Shown here: one piece after another, positions 1-9,652 of the stretch
Position numbering within the stretch: position 1 is the first letter of the stretch
Layout: every line of letters begins with the position of its first letter
Source: Methylotenera sp.
GTDB taxonomy: Bacteria; Pseudomonadota; Gammaproteobacteria; Burkholderiales; Methylophilaceae
DNA length: 64,000 nt
Reading direction: 5' to 3'
Assembly (NCBI GenBank): GCA_030693535.1
Contig: JAUYAL010000037.1
Coordinates: forward strand, 52,961 to 116,960
Made by a program: the position numbers and the translations under genes
Notes under the pieces: model-generated
Told to the model about the DNA's origin: nothing
Databases searched by the model: none
The model's input: only the letters and a program-made list of their open reading frames with translations

Positions 1-28
1 ATTAATAAGCTAAAAATAGTTATAGACC

Positions 29-113
29 GTCATTTTGAGCCAGTTTTTTTACGAAGAATCCAGCGTTTTAGTTATGAATGCAGTTTATGGACACTTCGTT
101 TCACTCAGGATGA
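29..113. repeat. Imperfect palindromic intergenic repeat
   Basis: The left arm contains GTCATTTTGAGC followed by ACGAAGAATC. The right arm contains ACTTCGTTTCACTCAGGATGAT, whose reverse complement resembles the left arm (ATCATCCTGAGTGAAACGAAGT). Together they form a degenerate palindrome of about 85 bp with a central non-palindromic part. This resembles the dispersed GTCATTCTGAGCGAAGCGAAGAATC palindromes found between genes in many bacteria. No coding sequence is seen in positions 1-198. The assignment to a repeat family is an inference. Confidence 0.4.
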
Positions 114-198
114 TTGGTTGAGAGTTTTTGATTTTCAGCTAAATTCTTGCAATATTAAGTTTATATTCACTAGTCAAATCTAAAAAGGTTTATACGCA

Positions 199-1314
199 TT
201 GATTAATTTGCTAAATTTCAACCAGCCGCAACTTGCGCAATGGTTTTCCGCACAAGGTGAAAAGCCCTTTCGTGCTAAGCAGTTAATGCGCTGGATGCAT
301 CGCTTTGGGGTGCATGATTTTGAGCAGATGACTGATATTGCTAAAGTATTGCGAGAAAAATTAGCTTTAGAGGCTGAAATCACTTTGCCGACCGTGCAGT
401 TAGAGCAGGTATCTAATGACGGTACGCGTAAATGGTTGATTGGCGCTAATGACCTTAACAACGACTCTGCTAACAGCATCGAAACCGTATTTATTCCTGA
501 GGATGACCGCGGTACTTTGTGTATTTCTAGCCAAGTGGGATGCGCCCTAGAATGCACATTTTGTAGTACAGGTCGACAAGGTTTTAACCGAAATTTAAGT
601 GTTTCAGAGATTATTGGTCAATTGGCCATTGCTAATCTGTCGCTGAGGCAAGAGGCTGGCTATGATTTGTTACCAGCAGGTGAACGTATAATTAGCAATG
701 TTGTGATGATGGGTATGGGCGAGCCACTGGCAAACTATGATAACGTAGTGACCGCCATGCAGATTATGTTAGATGATAACGCATATGGTTTAAGCCGCCG
801 CCGCGTGACATTATCCACCAGCGGTATGGTGCCGGCGATGGATAGGCTGAAAGAAGATTGCCCTGTGGCATTGGCTGTTAGCTTACATGCGCCAAACGAT
901 GCTTTGCGTGATGTTATCGTGCCTATTAATAAAAAATACCCGCTTAAAGAGTTAATGGCGGCTTGTAATCGTTATTTAGAAAAAGCACCGCGTGATTTTG
1001 TTACGTTTGAATATGTGATGTTGGATGGTGTGAATGATACAGCTGAACATGCATATCAGTTGCTTGATGTGGTTAAAAGTGTATCTTGTAAGTTTAATTT
1101 AATACCGTTTAATCCGTTTCCAAATAGTGGCTATGAGACATCCAAAGCGAGTCATGTTCGTGTATTTAGAGATATTTTGATGCAGGCAGGATATGTTGTT
1201 ACAGTGCGTAAAACTCGCGGTGAAGATATTGATGCAGCTTGCGGACAATTAGCTGGTAAGGTATTGGATAAAACAAAACGTACTTTTAATAGAATTGCAA
1301 TTGAGGCGATTTAA
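199..1314 (+). CDS. rlmN: 23S rRNA (A2503-C2)/tRNA (A37-C2) methyltransferase RlmN
   Basis: This radical SAM enzyme methylates C2 of A2503 in 23S rRNA and of A37 in some tRNAs, in the cytoplasm. The protein has 371 aa, the usual length. It shows the radical-SAM triad C115-x3-C119-x2-C122 binding the 4Fe-4S cluster, a MGMGEPL segment, and a C-terminal [15 protein letters not shown] block typical of RlmN. The start is TTG at 199: an in-frame stop lies at 181-183 and an AAAAGG-like ribosome binding site sits about 10 bases upstream. Its stop overlaps the pilW start (TAATG), so the two are translationally linked. The order rlmN-pilW-rodZ-ispG-hisS is conserved in betaproteobacteria. Confidence 0.96.
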   Translation: MINLLNFNQPQLAQWFSAQGEKPFRAKQLMRWMHRFGVHDFEQMTDIAKVLREKLALEAEITLPTVQLEQVSNDGTRKWLIGANDLNNDSANSIETVFIPEDDRGTLCISSQVGCALECTFCSTGRQGFNRNLSVSEIIGQLAIANLSLRQEAGYDLLPAGERIISNVVMMGMGEPLANYDNVVTAMQIMLDDNAYGLSRRRVTLSTSGMVPAMDRLKEDCPVALAVSLHAPNDALRDVIVPINKKYPLKELMAACNRYLEKAPRDFVTFEYVMLDGVNDTAEHAYQLLDVVKSVSCKFNLIPFNPFPNSGYETSKASHVRVFRDILMQAGYVVTVRKTRGEDIDAACGQLAGKVLDKTKRTFNRIAIEAI

Positions 1315-2093
1315 TGAAATTTGATATGAACTTAAGTGCTGAAAAAATATATTTAATTATATTGATGAGTATTATCGGTTTACTCAGCATTGGTTGTGCA
1401 AGTCAGCAACAGCAAGATAGAGAAAAAGAAAAGCTAATTTCACGTGCACGTGCGCATACTGATTTGGGCTCTGTTTATCTCCAGCAAGGGACATTTGAAA
1501 TTGCCTTAGAGGAATTTACGCTGGCAGCAAAAATTGATCCTAGTTTTGCATCTGCTTTTAATGGATTAGGGTTGGTCAATGCTGCGCTCGGTAAGGATGA
1601 TTTAGCGGATGCTAATTTCAGAAAATCTATACAGTTAGAACCTTTGAATTCAGAAGCACGCAACAATTACGGCAGTTTTCTATGTACTAGAAATAGAATT
1701 GATGAATCTATTGTGGAGTTTATGGAGGCAGTAAAAAACCCTTTATACGCAACGCCAGCAATGGCTTACACCAATGCAGCTATCTGCTCTATTCGAAAAA
1801 AAGATGAGGTGAATGCTGAGGCTTACCTGCAACGCGCATTAGAAATAGAGCCTTTGTCGCAAACTGCTGCGTATCAACTTGCTGGTATGCAATTTAAGCG
1901 TAAAGATGCAGTTTCAGCCAAAAAAACCTTACAAAACGTAATGTTTGGTCAACCTGGGCCAGAAATATTGTGGCTAGCTATTCAAATAGAGCGAGCTGTA
2001 GGCGCAAGGGATGCTGAAGCTAGTTATTCACTAGAGTTAAGACGTAAATACCCAGATTCCGAGCAAACCAAGTTATTGCTGAATGGAAATTAA
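1314..2093 (+). CDS. pilW: Type IV pilus biogenesis/stability lipoprotein PilW (PilF)
   Basis: This TPR lipoprotein acts as the pilotin that helps the PilQ secretin assemble in the outer membrane. A signal peptide with a lipobox ends at Cys28 (LSIGC). The rest of the 259 aa is made of tetratricopeptide repeats, for example the ALEEFTLAAKIDPSFASAF and NNYGSFLC regions. The ATG shares a base with the rlmN stop codon. The position between rlmN and rodZ is the normal one for this family. No other pilus genes are in the window, so the function rests on family and context. Confidence 0.9.
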   Translation: MKFDMNLSAEKIYLIILMSIIGLLSIGCASQQQQDREKEKLISRARAHTDLGSVYLQQGTFEIALEEFTLAAKIDPSFASAFNGLGLVNAALGKDDLADANFRKSIQLEPLNSEARNNYGSFLCTRNRIDESIVEFMEAVKNPLYATPAMAYTNAAICSIRKKDEVNAEAYLQRALEIEPLSQTAAYQLAGMQFKRKDAVSAKKTLQNVMFGQPGPEILWLAIQIERAVGARDAEASYSLELRRKYPDSEQTKLLLNGN

Positions 2094-2095
2094 CC

Positions 2096-3115
2096 ATGAC
2101 TGATGAATTAATAGCTAGTCCTGTCATATTAGAGTCTGTTGATTTTCCACCACTTGGAGAAGTCTTGCTTTCTGCTAGAGTTGCTAAAAAACTCTCATTG
2201 AAAGATGTATCAAATAATTTACGTTTAAGTGTTGGTCAAATTGAGGCGTTAGAGAGTAATGATTTTGTGGTTTTGCCTCAACCTATGATCACTCGTGGGT
2301 TTATTCGCAATTATGCACGTTTGCTTGAAGTTGACGTGGAGCCATTACTTGAAAGCTATCGTGCGCGCATGCCAGAGACATTACCTAGTGGATTGCGTGT
2401 ACAGACTTCTATCAATCAAGTGATGCTAGGAAAAAAGAGTCAACCTTTGCTTAAATATTTTTTAGTTAGTCTTTTAATACTCTTGAGTGTGTTATTTTGG
2501 TTTTTATATAGCGATTATCAGACAAAGCTTCAAAAGCAGTCCGCAAAAATTGAAGCTGATGTCGCTTCTAAAAATGTAGACGCGGGAATTGCACCTCTCC
2601 CAGAAATCGCATTACCAGCAGCTGAAAGAAACGCTGAGAGCTTTGATGCCATTAGTCCTGATGTAGTTGCTGTAGATAATGCACAGTCCATGCCAAATGA
2701 GGCTGTCGCAGGCATTGCCACAGCTATCACTCCTACTCAAAGTACTCCGTTGCGTCCATCAACAGATGTGGATTTTAATACGTTAAAAGAAGGTTCAGCT
2801 AAGACTTCTGTACCTGATTTGATAGCGACTAAACCTTACCAGGCAGCAGTAACTGAAGCTAGCGGTGAAATCGTGGCAAGAAAAAATGTTAGCTTGTCTG
2901 TTTCTGAGGAAACTTGGGTGCAAATCACCGACAAATCAGGCACCGTGATTTATGAAAAAATGTTGGCTGCAAATACTCAAGATGGTTTTGATGGCCAACC
3001 ACCATTTAAAGTATGGATTGGTAATGCAAAAGCAACTACGCTGATGTTTTTAGGTCAGCCAGTTGATTTGGTTAGCAAAACTAAAAATAATGTCGCACGT
3101 GTTACGCTTGAATAG
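2096..3115 (+). CDS. rodZ: Cytoskeleton protein RodZ (HTH plus DUF4115)
   Basis: RodZ is a bitopic inner-membrane protein that links MreB filaments to the elongasome and so controls cell shape. The 339-aa protein has an N-terminal cytoplasmic helix-turn-helix (about residues 20-90) and one transmembrane segment (about 119-138, flanked by KK and SDYQTK). A low-complexity periplasmic linker follows, then a C-terminal DUF4115 domain (about 265-335, with the ETWVQITDKSG segment). It starts 2 bases after pilW and is followed closely by ispG, so it is probably part of one operon. Confidence 0.93.
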   Translation: MTDELIASPVILESVDFPPLGEVLLSARVAKKLSLKDVSNNLRLSVGQIEALESNDFVVLPQPMITRGFIRNYARLLEVDVEPLLESYRARMPETLPSGLRVQTSINQVMLGKKSQPLLKYFLVSLLILLSVLFWFLYSDYQTKLQKQSAKIEADVASKNVDAGIAPLPEIALPAAERNAESFDAISPDVVAVDNAQSMPNEAVAGIATAITPTQSTPLRPSTDVDFNTLKEGSAKTSVPDLIATKPYQAAVTEASGEIVARKNVSLSVSEETWVQITDKSGTVIYEKMLAANTQDGFDGQPPFKVWIGNAKATTLMFLGQPVDLVSKTKNNVARVTLE

Positions 3116-3133
3116 GCTATCGGAGTAGTTTTG

Positions 3134-4432
3134 ATGTTATCTAAACTTAGTCTTCCACGTAAAACTTTGCAGGTAATGATTGCTCATGTGCCAGTGGGTG
3201 GCGGATTGTTCAATACGCAATTAAATCCTGTGGTTGTGCAAAGCATGACTAATACCGATACTGCAGATGCGGAAGCGACTATTAAACAAGTGTTTGAATT
3301 GTGGCAAGCGGGCAGTGAAGTGGTGCGTATTACGGTTAATTCGCCGGAAGCCGCTGCGCAAGTCGGAAATATTCGACGAGGTCTAGATATTTTAGGCTGC
3401 AATGTGCCACTAGTGGGTGACTTTCATTACAACGGACATAAATTACTTGCGGCTTATCCTGATTGCGCTGAGTCTTTAGCTAAGTACCGTATTAATCCTG
3501 GTAACGTGGGTAAAGGCACTAAGCGTGATGAGCAATTTGCATCGATGATTGAAGCGGCAATTCAATACAAAAAAGCGGTCCGAATCGGCGTAAATTGGGG
3601 TAGTTTAGACCAAGCTAAAATGGCGCGTATGATGGACGAAAATGCTCAAATGACCGAGCCTCTATCTTCAAACGAATTGATGCGTGAAGCACTTATTCAA
3701 TCAGCATTAGAAAGCGCGCAGCAGGCCGTGGATATTGGCTTGTCGCCCAATCAAATTATCATTTCTTGCAAGGTGAGTAACGTGCAAGATTTAGTCCAAG
3801 TATATAGCGAATTAGCGATGCGCAGCGATTATCCGTTACACTTAGGGCTGACCGAAGCGGGTATGGGTTCAAAAGGCATCGTTGCTTCCACAGCGGCATT
3901 GGCATTATTGTTACAGCAAGGTATCGGCAACACCATACGTGTGTCTTTAACGCCTGAACCCGGTGAATCTCGTACAAAAGAAGTGATTGTTGCACAAGAG
4001 ATTTTGCAAACCATGGGCATACGCTCATTCACGCCGCTAGTGACTGCTTGTCCAGGTTGTGGTCGCACGACCTCAACATATTTTCAAGAACTGGCGATGC
4101 AAATTCAAAGCTATTTGCGTAATCAAATGCCAGTCTGGCGCGGTCAATATGCTGGTGTTGAGAACATGAGTGTTGCAGTGATGGGATGTGTAGTGAATGG
4201 ACCAGGTGAATCAAAGTTGGCGAATATCGGTATTAGTTTGCCAGGTACGGGTGAAACGCCAGTAGCACCAGTGTTTGTGGATGGAGAAAAAACAGTCACA
4301 CTAAAAGGTGAAAATATTGCTCAAGAGTTTCAGGCTATTGTCGAGGCGTATGTGCAGACCAATTATGCGTCAGGTGGCAAGCTACACAACAATGTGGCGC
4401 AAAAAATAATTCCAATTCAAGCAGTTAATTAA
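3134..4432 (+). CDS. ispG: 4-hydroxy-3-methylbut-2-en-1-yl diphosphate synthase (flavodoxin) IspG
   Basis: IspG is the penultimate enzyme of the MEP isoprenoid pathway, a 4Fe-4S enzyme converting MEcPP to HMBPP. The three cluster cysteines are visible as CPGC (about C306 and C309) and GC in GCVVNGPGE (about C352), with the ligand Glu in NGPGE. At 432 aa it is longer than the 372-aa E. coli protein, as in other betaproteobacteria. A TTG lies in frame one codon upstream (3131), but ATG 3134 is better placed behind the GGAG at 3122. It lies between rodZ and hisS. Confidence 0.96.
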   Translation: MLSKLSLPRKTLQVMIAHVPVGGGLFNTQLNPVVVQSMTNTDTADAEATIKQVFELWQAGSEVVRITVNSPEAAAQVGNIRRGLDILGCNVPLVGDFHYNGHKLLAAYPDCAESLAKYRINPGNVGKGTKRDEQFASMIEAAIQYKKAVRIGVNWGSLDQAKMARMMDENAQMTEPLSSNELMREALIQSALESAQQAVDIGLSPNQIIISCKVSNVQDLVQVYSELAMRSDYPLHLGLTEAGMGSKGIVASTAALALLLQQGIGNTIRVSLTPEPGESRTKEVIVAQEILQTMGIRSFTPLVTACPGCGRTTSTYFQELAMQIQSYLRNQMPVWRGQYAGVENMSVAVMGCVVNGPGESKLANIGISLPGTGETPVAPVFVDGEKTVTLKGENIAQEFQAIVEAYVQTNYASGGKLHNNVAQKIIPIQAVN

Positions 4433-4449
4433 AGTTAAAAGTAGCGGTT

Positions 4450-5790
4450 ATGGTTGACCAATCAACAAACGATATGCAGACAAAAATAAGCGCTTCCCAA
4501 AGCTTAAATAAGAAATTCCAAAGCATTAAAGGTTTTTACGACATATTGCCTGAAGCTACGCCTTTGTGGTTTAAGCTAGAAGACACGGCGCGCCGCGTAT
4601 TAGGACAATACGGTTATAAGAATATTCGCATGCCTTTGGTAGAATCGACGGATTTATTTGTCCGTTCTGTAGGTGAGCATACGGATATTGTTGAAAAAGA
4701 AATGTACGCTTGGGAGGATGCGTTGAATGGAGATAAACTCACTTTGCGTCCAGAAGGCACTGCTGGTTGCGTTCGCGCAGTGATTGAAAGTAATCTTACC
4801 TACAATGGGCCTGTCAGACTTTGGTACAGTGGTGCGATGTTTAGGCATGAGAATGTGCAAAAAGGTCGCCAGCGCCAGTTTCACCAAATTGGCGTAGAAG
4901 CTTTTGGCTTTGATAGCCCGCAAGTGGATGCTGAGCAAATTGTATTATTAGCAAGGCTTTGGCGCGAGTTGGGCATTGCTGATGTTGAGTTACAAATCAA
5001 TAGCATAGGCGATGCGCACGAGCGTGCAGAATATCGTAAGGTATTGATTGCATATTTTGAGCAACATGCTGATCTACTGGATGAAGACGCGAAACGTCGT
5101 TTGCATACTAATCCTTTACGCATTTTAGATTCTAAAAATCCACGTATGCAAGCGATGTGTGAGGCGGCGCCAAAATTAATTGATTCTCTAGGCGATGAAA
5201 CCCGCACGCATTTTGTTGGTCTTTGTAAATTGTTAGATGCAGCAGGTGTGTCTTATATCGTGAATGCGCGATTGGTGCGCGGTTTAGATTATTATAACCG
5301 CACAGTATTTGAGTGGGTGACAACTAAACTAGGTGCGCAGGGCACGATTGCTGGTGGTGGGCGTTATGATGCCTTGGTTGAAAGGTTGGGAGGCGACAAA
5401 ACCCCTGCATGCGGCTTTGGTATTGGCTTAGAGCGCGTATTTTTGTTGATGCAAGAATATGGCGTAACAGCAGATGATGCGCCAGATGTTTATTTAGTTA
5501 ATGTGGGTGAACAAGCAGAACAAGTGGCATTTAGCATTGCCGAGCAATTACGCAATGCGAATATTCAAGTGATATTGCATGCGGGTGGCGGTAGTTTTAA
5601 ATCACAGATGAAAAAAGCAGACCGAAGCCAAGCGAAATTTGCATTGATATTGGGTGACGATGAAGTTGCTAGCAATCAAGTTACATTAAAGCCGATGTTA
5701 GTCAAAGAAAAAGGTGAACAGCAGCTATGTAGTATTGAACAAGCTATTGATCATTTAATCGCAGCAACTGCAAAATCGATTAACCAATAG
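4450..5790 (+). CDS. hisS: Histidine--tRNA ligase HisS
   Basis: This class II aminoacyl-tRNA synthetase charges tRNA-His. The 446-aa protein has the catalytic core with motif 2 (MFRHENVQKGRQRQFHQ) and the HisRS-specific LVRGLDYYN and GGGRYD signatures around residues 275-305. A C-terminal anticodon-binding domain of about 95 aa follows. An N-terminal extension of about 25 residues precedes the usual GFYDILP start. It follows ispG by 17 bases. HisZ, a catalytically inactive paralogue, is encoded at 29630. Confidence 0.96.
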   Translation: MVDQSTNDMQTKISASQSLNKKFQSIKGFYDILPEATPLWFKLEDTARRVLGQYGYKNIRMPLVESTDLFVRSVGEHTDIVEKEMYAWEDALNGDKLTLRPEGTAGCVRAVIESNLTYNGPVRLWYSGAMFRHENVQKGRQRQFHQIGVEAFGFDSPQVDAEQIVLLARLWRELGIADVELQINSIGDAHERAEYRKVLIAYFEQHADLLDEDAKRRLHTNPLRILDSKNPRMQAMCEAAPKLIDSLGDETRTHFVGLCKLLDAAGVSYIVNARLVRGLDYYNRTVFEWVTTKLGAQGTIAGGGRYDALVERLGGDKTPACGFGIGLERVFLLMQEYGVTADDAPDVYLVNVGEQAEQVAFSIAEQLRNANIQVILHAGGGSFKSQMKKADRSQAKFALILGDDEVASNQVTLKPMLVKEKGEQQLCSIEQAIDHLIAATAKSINQ

Positions 5791-5813
5791 ATATTCAATA
5801 TTGAGCGCACAAA

Positions 5814-6686
5814 ATGACCGTTGAAATGAATAAAGCTACTCCGTTATTGGAATTGCAACGTGTGCGTGTTTCACCAAATAAAATGCCATCACGCTTGTTG
5901 GTTAACGATGTGAGCTTTAGCATTGATGCTGGGAGGACGACTTGTGTGGTCGGTGAATCAGGTAGCGGGAAAAGTTTAACAGCTTTATCTGTGATGGGAT
6001 TGTTATCAAAACAATTACAAATGACCTCAGGTAAAATTTTATTTAATGATCCTGAATTTGGTGTGCAAGATTTATCGACACTAGATGAAAGTGGTTTGCG
6101 AAAAATTCGAGGTGCAAAAATCGCCATGATTTTTCAAGAACCGATGACTTCGCTAAACCCTGTATTGACCGTCGGTTACCAAATTGGTGAAAGCATCACT
6201 GTACACTTGGGCTTAAAAGGTGATGCCTTGAAAGTTAAAATTGCTAGTTTGTTAGAAATGGTCGGCATACCGCCAAGTCGCGCTAATAGTTATCCTGATG
6301 AGCTTTCTGGAGGTCAGCGACAGCGTGTGATGATTGCAATGAGCATTGCCTGTGAGCCACGCTTGTTAATTGCAGATGAGCCAACTACAGCGCTAGATGT
6401 GACTGTACAAGCGCAAATACTCAAACTGCTAGACGAACTTAAAACCCGCATGAATATGGGGATGTTGTTTATTACACATGATTTTGGTGTGGTGGCTGAT
6501 ATTGCAGATAATGTAGTGGTGATGTTTAGAGGCGAGGTTGTTGAATCTGGCACGAAAGATGACGTGCTTGGTAACCCGCAACACCCATATACTAAAGCGT
6601 TGCTGGATTGTGTACCAGATGCTGATGGCAAGAAACCACTTAAGCCAATAGATTATGCATGGCTAAAAGAGAATAAAGCCGCATGA
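5814..6686 (+). CDS. Oligopeptide/dipeptide-type ABC transporter ATPase (first of a pair)
   Basis: This 290-aa ATPase resembles DppD/OppD/YejF-N subunits that energise peptide or nickel uptake at the inner membrane. It has Walker A GESGSGKS (about 47-54), the signature LSGGQRQRV (about 164), Walker B LLIADEP (about 185) and the C-terminal oligopeptide extension with NPQHPYTKALLDCVP. It overlaps the next ATPase gene by 4 bases, so the two are probably cotranscribed. No permease or substrate-binding gene lies nearby, so the substrate is unknown. The pair interrupts the usual hisS-yfgM-bamB-der order. Confidence 0.9.
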   Translation: MTVEMNKATPLLELQRVRVSPNKMPSRLLVNDVSFSIDAGRTTCVVGESGSGKSLTALSVMGLLSKQLQMTSGKILFNDPEFGVQDLSTLDESGLRKIRGAKIAMIFQEPMTSLNPVLTVGYQIGESITVHLGLKGDALKVKIASLLEMVGIPPSRANSYPDELSGGQRQRVMIAMSIACEPRLLIADEPTTALDVTVQAQILKLLDELKTRMNMGMLFITHDFGVVADIADNVVVMFRGEVVESGTKDDVLGNPQHPYTKALLDCVPDADGKKPLKPIDYAWLKENKAA

Positions 6687-7516
6687 GTAATATCATCTTG
6701 CAAGCAAATCATTTAGTGAAAACCTACACGCAACGTAGCGGTAAGTTTGGCTTTGGCACTACCCAAGTAAAGGCCTTAGATGACGTAAGTGTGAGTTTAA
6801 TTGAAGGGAAAACTCTTGCAGTTGTAGGTGAATCTGGCAGTGGTAAATCCACGCTTGCGCGTTGTCTGTTACAATTGCAACCCTTGGATAGCGGCGAAGT
6901 GCTTTTTACTAGTCAAGGCGTACCTCAAGACTTGGCAAAATTAAGCGGTAACGATTTACGTTCAATACGTAAAAATCTGCAAATGGTGTTTCAAGATCCT
7001 TTTGCTTCTCTCAACCCACGCATGCGAGTTGGTGAGATTGTAGGCGAGGGTTTGTTGATTCATGAAATTGGCAAAGCAAGTGAGCGGCAGAAAAAAGTCA
7101 TTGCCATGCTGAAGCGTGTTGGATTAGCTGAAGCCGATATGCAAAAATATCCGCATGAGTTTTCTGGGGGGCAAAGGCAGCGTGTAGGCATTGCTCGAGC
7201 GTTGGTAATGCAACCTAAAGTAGTTGTATGTGATGAGCCAGTTTCAGCTTTAGATGTTTCTATACAAGCGCAGATTTTATTACTGCTTAAAGAATTGCAA
7301 GCCGAAATGTCCTTGAGTTATGTGTTTATTAGTCACGATTTGCGTGTGGTAAGACACATTGCCGATGATATAGTGGTAATGAATGGCGGTAAAGTGGTGG
7401 AGCAGGGTAGAGTTGAAGATATTTATCAACATCCACAACATGAATATACGCAGAATTTATTAACTGCCATTCCTGGCAAAAAATATAGTTCTAGTAAAAA
7501 AGCGGTAAATGCTTAA
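6683..7516 (+). CDS. Oligopeptide/dipeptide-type ABC transporter ATPase (second of a pair)
   Basis: This 277-aa partner ATPase is of the DppF/OppF type. Walker A is GESGSGKST (about 54-62), the signature is the FSGGQRQRVGIARAL variant, and Walker B is VVVCDEPVSALD. A C-terminal oligopeptide tail (HPQHEYTQNLLTAIPG) is present. It overlaps the preceding gene by ATGA. The two ATPases would form the heterodimeric motor of one transporter whose membrane and binding subunits must be encoded elsewhere. The division into two separate polypeptides contrasts with the fused YejF of E. coli. Confidence 0.9.
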   Translation: MSNIILQANHLVKTYTQRSGKFGFGTTQVKALDDVSVSLIEGKTLAVVGESGSGKSTLARCLLQLQPLDSGEVLFTSQGVPQDLAKLSGNDLRSIRKNLQMVFQDPFASLNPRMRVGEIVGEGLLIHEIGKASERQKKVIAMLKRVGLAEADMQKYPHEFSGGQRQRVGIARALVMQPKVVVCDEPVSALDVSIQAQILLLLKELQAEMSLSYVFISHDLRVVRHIADDIVVMNGGKVVEQGRVEDIYQHPQHEYTQNLLTAIPGKKYSSSKKAVNA

Positions 7517-7581
7517 CCTTTTTGATTTATTGAAAAATTTTAAGTATATATATTAGTTTTAAAAAATATTAGGAAAAAGAA

Positions 7582-8205
7582 ATGGCATACGATTTAGAAG
7601 AGCAAGAGCAATTAGATGAATTTAAAGCTTGGTGGAAACAAAATGGAACAATGATTAGCACCTTGCTGATCAGTCTGTTGGTTGCGTATATTGCTTATCA
7701 AGGCTGGCATTATTATCAAAATAAACAAGCTGTTGAGGCTTCTACACAGTATCAAGAGCTACTAGTGACTGAATATAAAGACCTAAAAGCGATTCAAGCT
7801 AAGTCTGCTATGTTAATGGAATCATTTAGTGCTACGCCTTACGCAGGACGTGCAGCTTTATTTGCGGCTAAAGCTAATTATCAAGCCAATGAAATTAAAA
7901 GTGCAAAAGCGCAATTAGATTGGACTATAAAAAATGCTAAAGAATCAGCTGTAAGCGCTTTAGCTGCTTTGCAACTAGCAAATATTTTATCTGAAGAAAA
8001 GGACTTTGAGGGGGCATTAAAATTACTCAATGCACCACATGATTCTGGTTTTGATGGCCTTTTTGCAGATTTAAAAGGTGATGTGTTGATGAGTTTGGGT
8101 AAAAATTCAGAGGCAAAAGAAGCGTATCAGCAGGCGTTGACTAAGTTAGAGCCTCAAGGGAAATTCCGTGAACTTACACAACAAAAACTTGAATCACTTG
8201 GTTAA
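7582..8205 (+). CDS. YfgM family ancillary SecYEG translocon protein
   Basis: YfgM-type proteins are anchored in the inner membrane, associate with SecYEG and PpiD, and assist periplasmic folding. The 207-aa protein has a short acidic cytoplasmic N-terminus, one transmembrane segment (about 23-42) and a periplasmic TPR-like helical domain. The AGGAAA ribosome binding site is 7 bases ahead of the ATG. It lies directly before bamB, as is standard in proteobacteria. The last 38 bases could be overlapped by an upstream bamB start, but that start is not favoured. Confidence 0.88.
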   Translation: MAYDLEEQEQLDEFKAWWKQNGTMISTLLISLLVAYIAYQGWHYYQNKQAVEASTQYQELLVTEYKDLKAIQAKSAMLMESFSATPYAGRAALFAAKANYQANEIKSAKAQLDWTIKNAKESAVSALAALQLANILSEEKDFEGALKLLNAPHDSGFDGLFADLKGDVLMSLGKNSEAKEAYQQALTKLEPQGKFRELTQQKLESLG

Positions 8206-8257
8206 TGTTGTTATTCAAAACAAGTTGACTCAAATAAATAAGCTGGAGCGTTATATA

Positions 8258-9448
8258 TTGTCTTTACATGAATATAAGAAAGCATTACTAGGCCTACTCG
8301 CCGTCATTAGTATATTCATGTTGACTGCATGTAGCGTAATCGGCGATCTTAAAACGGATTTGTCTGACAGAGTCTTTGGCCGAGAGTCTGTAGATGCGCC
8401 AGATCCATTGATTGAAATTAAAGAAACCTACGCGAGCACATTATTATGGCAAGCAAAAGTTAGCGCAGCTGAAGATTTTGAGTTCTCCCCAGTAGTTGAA
8501 GCTGGTTTTGCCTATGCAGCAGGTGCAAATGGAGAAGTGGTTAAATTGGATGTGACAAATGGCAGCCAAGTGTGGCGTGTCAATGCTGGTGAAATGATTT
8601 CAGGAGGCGTTGGCGTCGGTGGCAGCCTTGTCATGGTCGGTACGCAAAAAGGTATTGTTTATGCTTATGATATTGCCGGCAAGTTGCAGTGGAAATCAAA
8701 GCTGAGTAGTGAAGTATTAAGCGCACCAAAGTATTTTGATGGGGTTGTTATCGTTCGTACTGGAGATAGCCGTATTTATGGCATCAATGCCAACGATGGA
8801 AGCCGTAAATGGATTTACGACCGAACCAGTCCAGCACTTACTCTGCGCAACAGTGCTGGTGTGGTGGTGGATGGCGGTGCAGTTTACGCAGGCTTTGGCG
8901 GCGGTAAGCTTGTTTCTGTTCGTGCGGATAATGGCAAAATGTTATGGGAGGCATCTGTTGCCCAACCTAAAGGCGTTACGGAGATAGAGCGCATTGCAGA
9001 TATCACTAGTCTACCTGTAGTCGATGGTCCTTTGGTTTATGCTGTTGCATACCAAGGCAGAATTGCCGCGGTAGATAGAGCAACAGGACGAGTGGTTTGG
9101 AATCGTGATATTTCTAGCTTATCTGGTTTGAGTGCTGAAGATGGGCGTATTTTTGTGACGCATGCTATAGGTTCAATCTATGCACTTGACTATACAACAG
9201 GTAAAACATTTTGGCGCCAAGCTGTACTTAAGAATCGTCAATTAACTGCACCAGTGCCGATGGGTAGCCTAACGGCGGTGGGTGATTTGGAAGGTTATGT
9301 ACATTTTTTAAGCCGAGATGATGGAGCAATAGCCTCTAGAATTAAAACCGATGATAGCGCGGTGATGCCGCAAATGGCACTAATCAACAGTAATACAGTA
9401 TTAGCGCAAACACGCGATGGTGGAATTTTTGCCATCCAAGTAAAGTAA
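8258..9448 (+). CDS. bamB: Outer membrane protein assembly factor BamB (lipoprotein)
   Basis: BamB is the beta-propeller lipoprotein of the BAM complex that inserts outer-membrane proteins. The start is set at TTG 8258: a GGAG lies 9 bases upstream and it gives a compact lipoprotein signal (MSLHEYKKALLGL..., lipobox LTAC, Cys25) and a 396-aa protein. The open frame extends upstream to a GTG at 8168 inside yfgM, but those 30 residues do not look like a signal peptide. Repeated PQQ-like blades appear, for example GSQVWRVNAG, GKLQWKSKL and GRVVWNRDI. The neighbours yfgM and der fit. Confidence 0.93.
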   Translation: MSLHEYKKALLGLLAVISIFMLTACSVIGDLKTDLSDRVFGRESVDAPDPLIEIKETYASTLLWQAKVSAAEDFEFSPVVEAGFAYAAGANGEVVKLDVTNGSQVWRVNAGEMISGGVGVGGSLVMVGTQKGIVYAYDIAGKLQWKSKLSSEVLSAPKYFDGVVIVRTGDSRIYGINANDGSRKWIYDRTSPALTLRNSAGVVVDGGAVYAGFGGGKLVSVRADNGKMLWEASVAQPKGVTEIERIADITSLPVVDGPLVYAVAYQGRIAAVDRATGRVVWNRDISSLSGLSAEDGRIFVTHAIGSIYALDYTTGKTFWRQAVLKNRQLTAPVPMGSLTAVGDLEGYVHFLSRDDGAIASRIKTDDSAVMPQMALINSNTVLAQTRDGGIFAIQVK

Positions 9449-9652
9449 ACCAGTAAAATAAATAAGCTAAATATTAGCTCAATCAAATAATTGGCCACTT
9501 AATTGCGTACAGTTATAGTTTTAGGAATGATATAGAACTTACTTAAGTTCAATGTCATAACGCTTTAGTACTATAAAGTATGCTTTAAATTAGCGCTTTT
9601 ATGACTATTTAGCTCAAGAGCAATCTAGCTCTGCATTATATAGAAGACTCGC

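Noticed and set aside
8168..8257. Upstream GTG start for bamB
   Set aside because: It lies inside yfgM and adds 30 residues that spoil the lipoprotein signal; TTG 8258 has a GGAG at good spacing.
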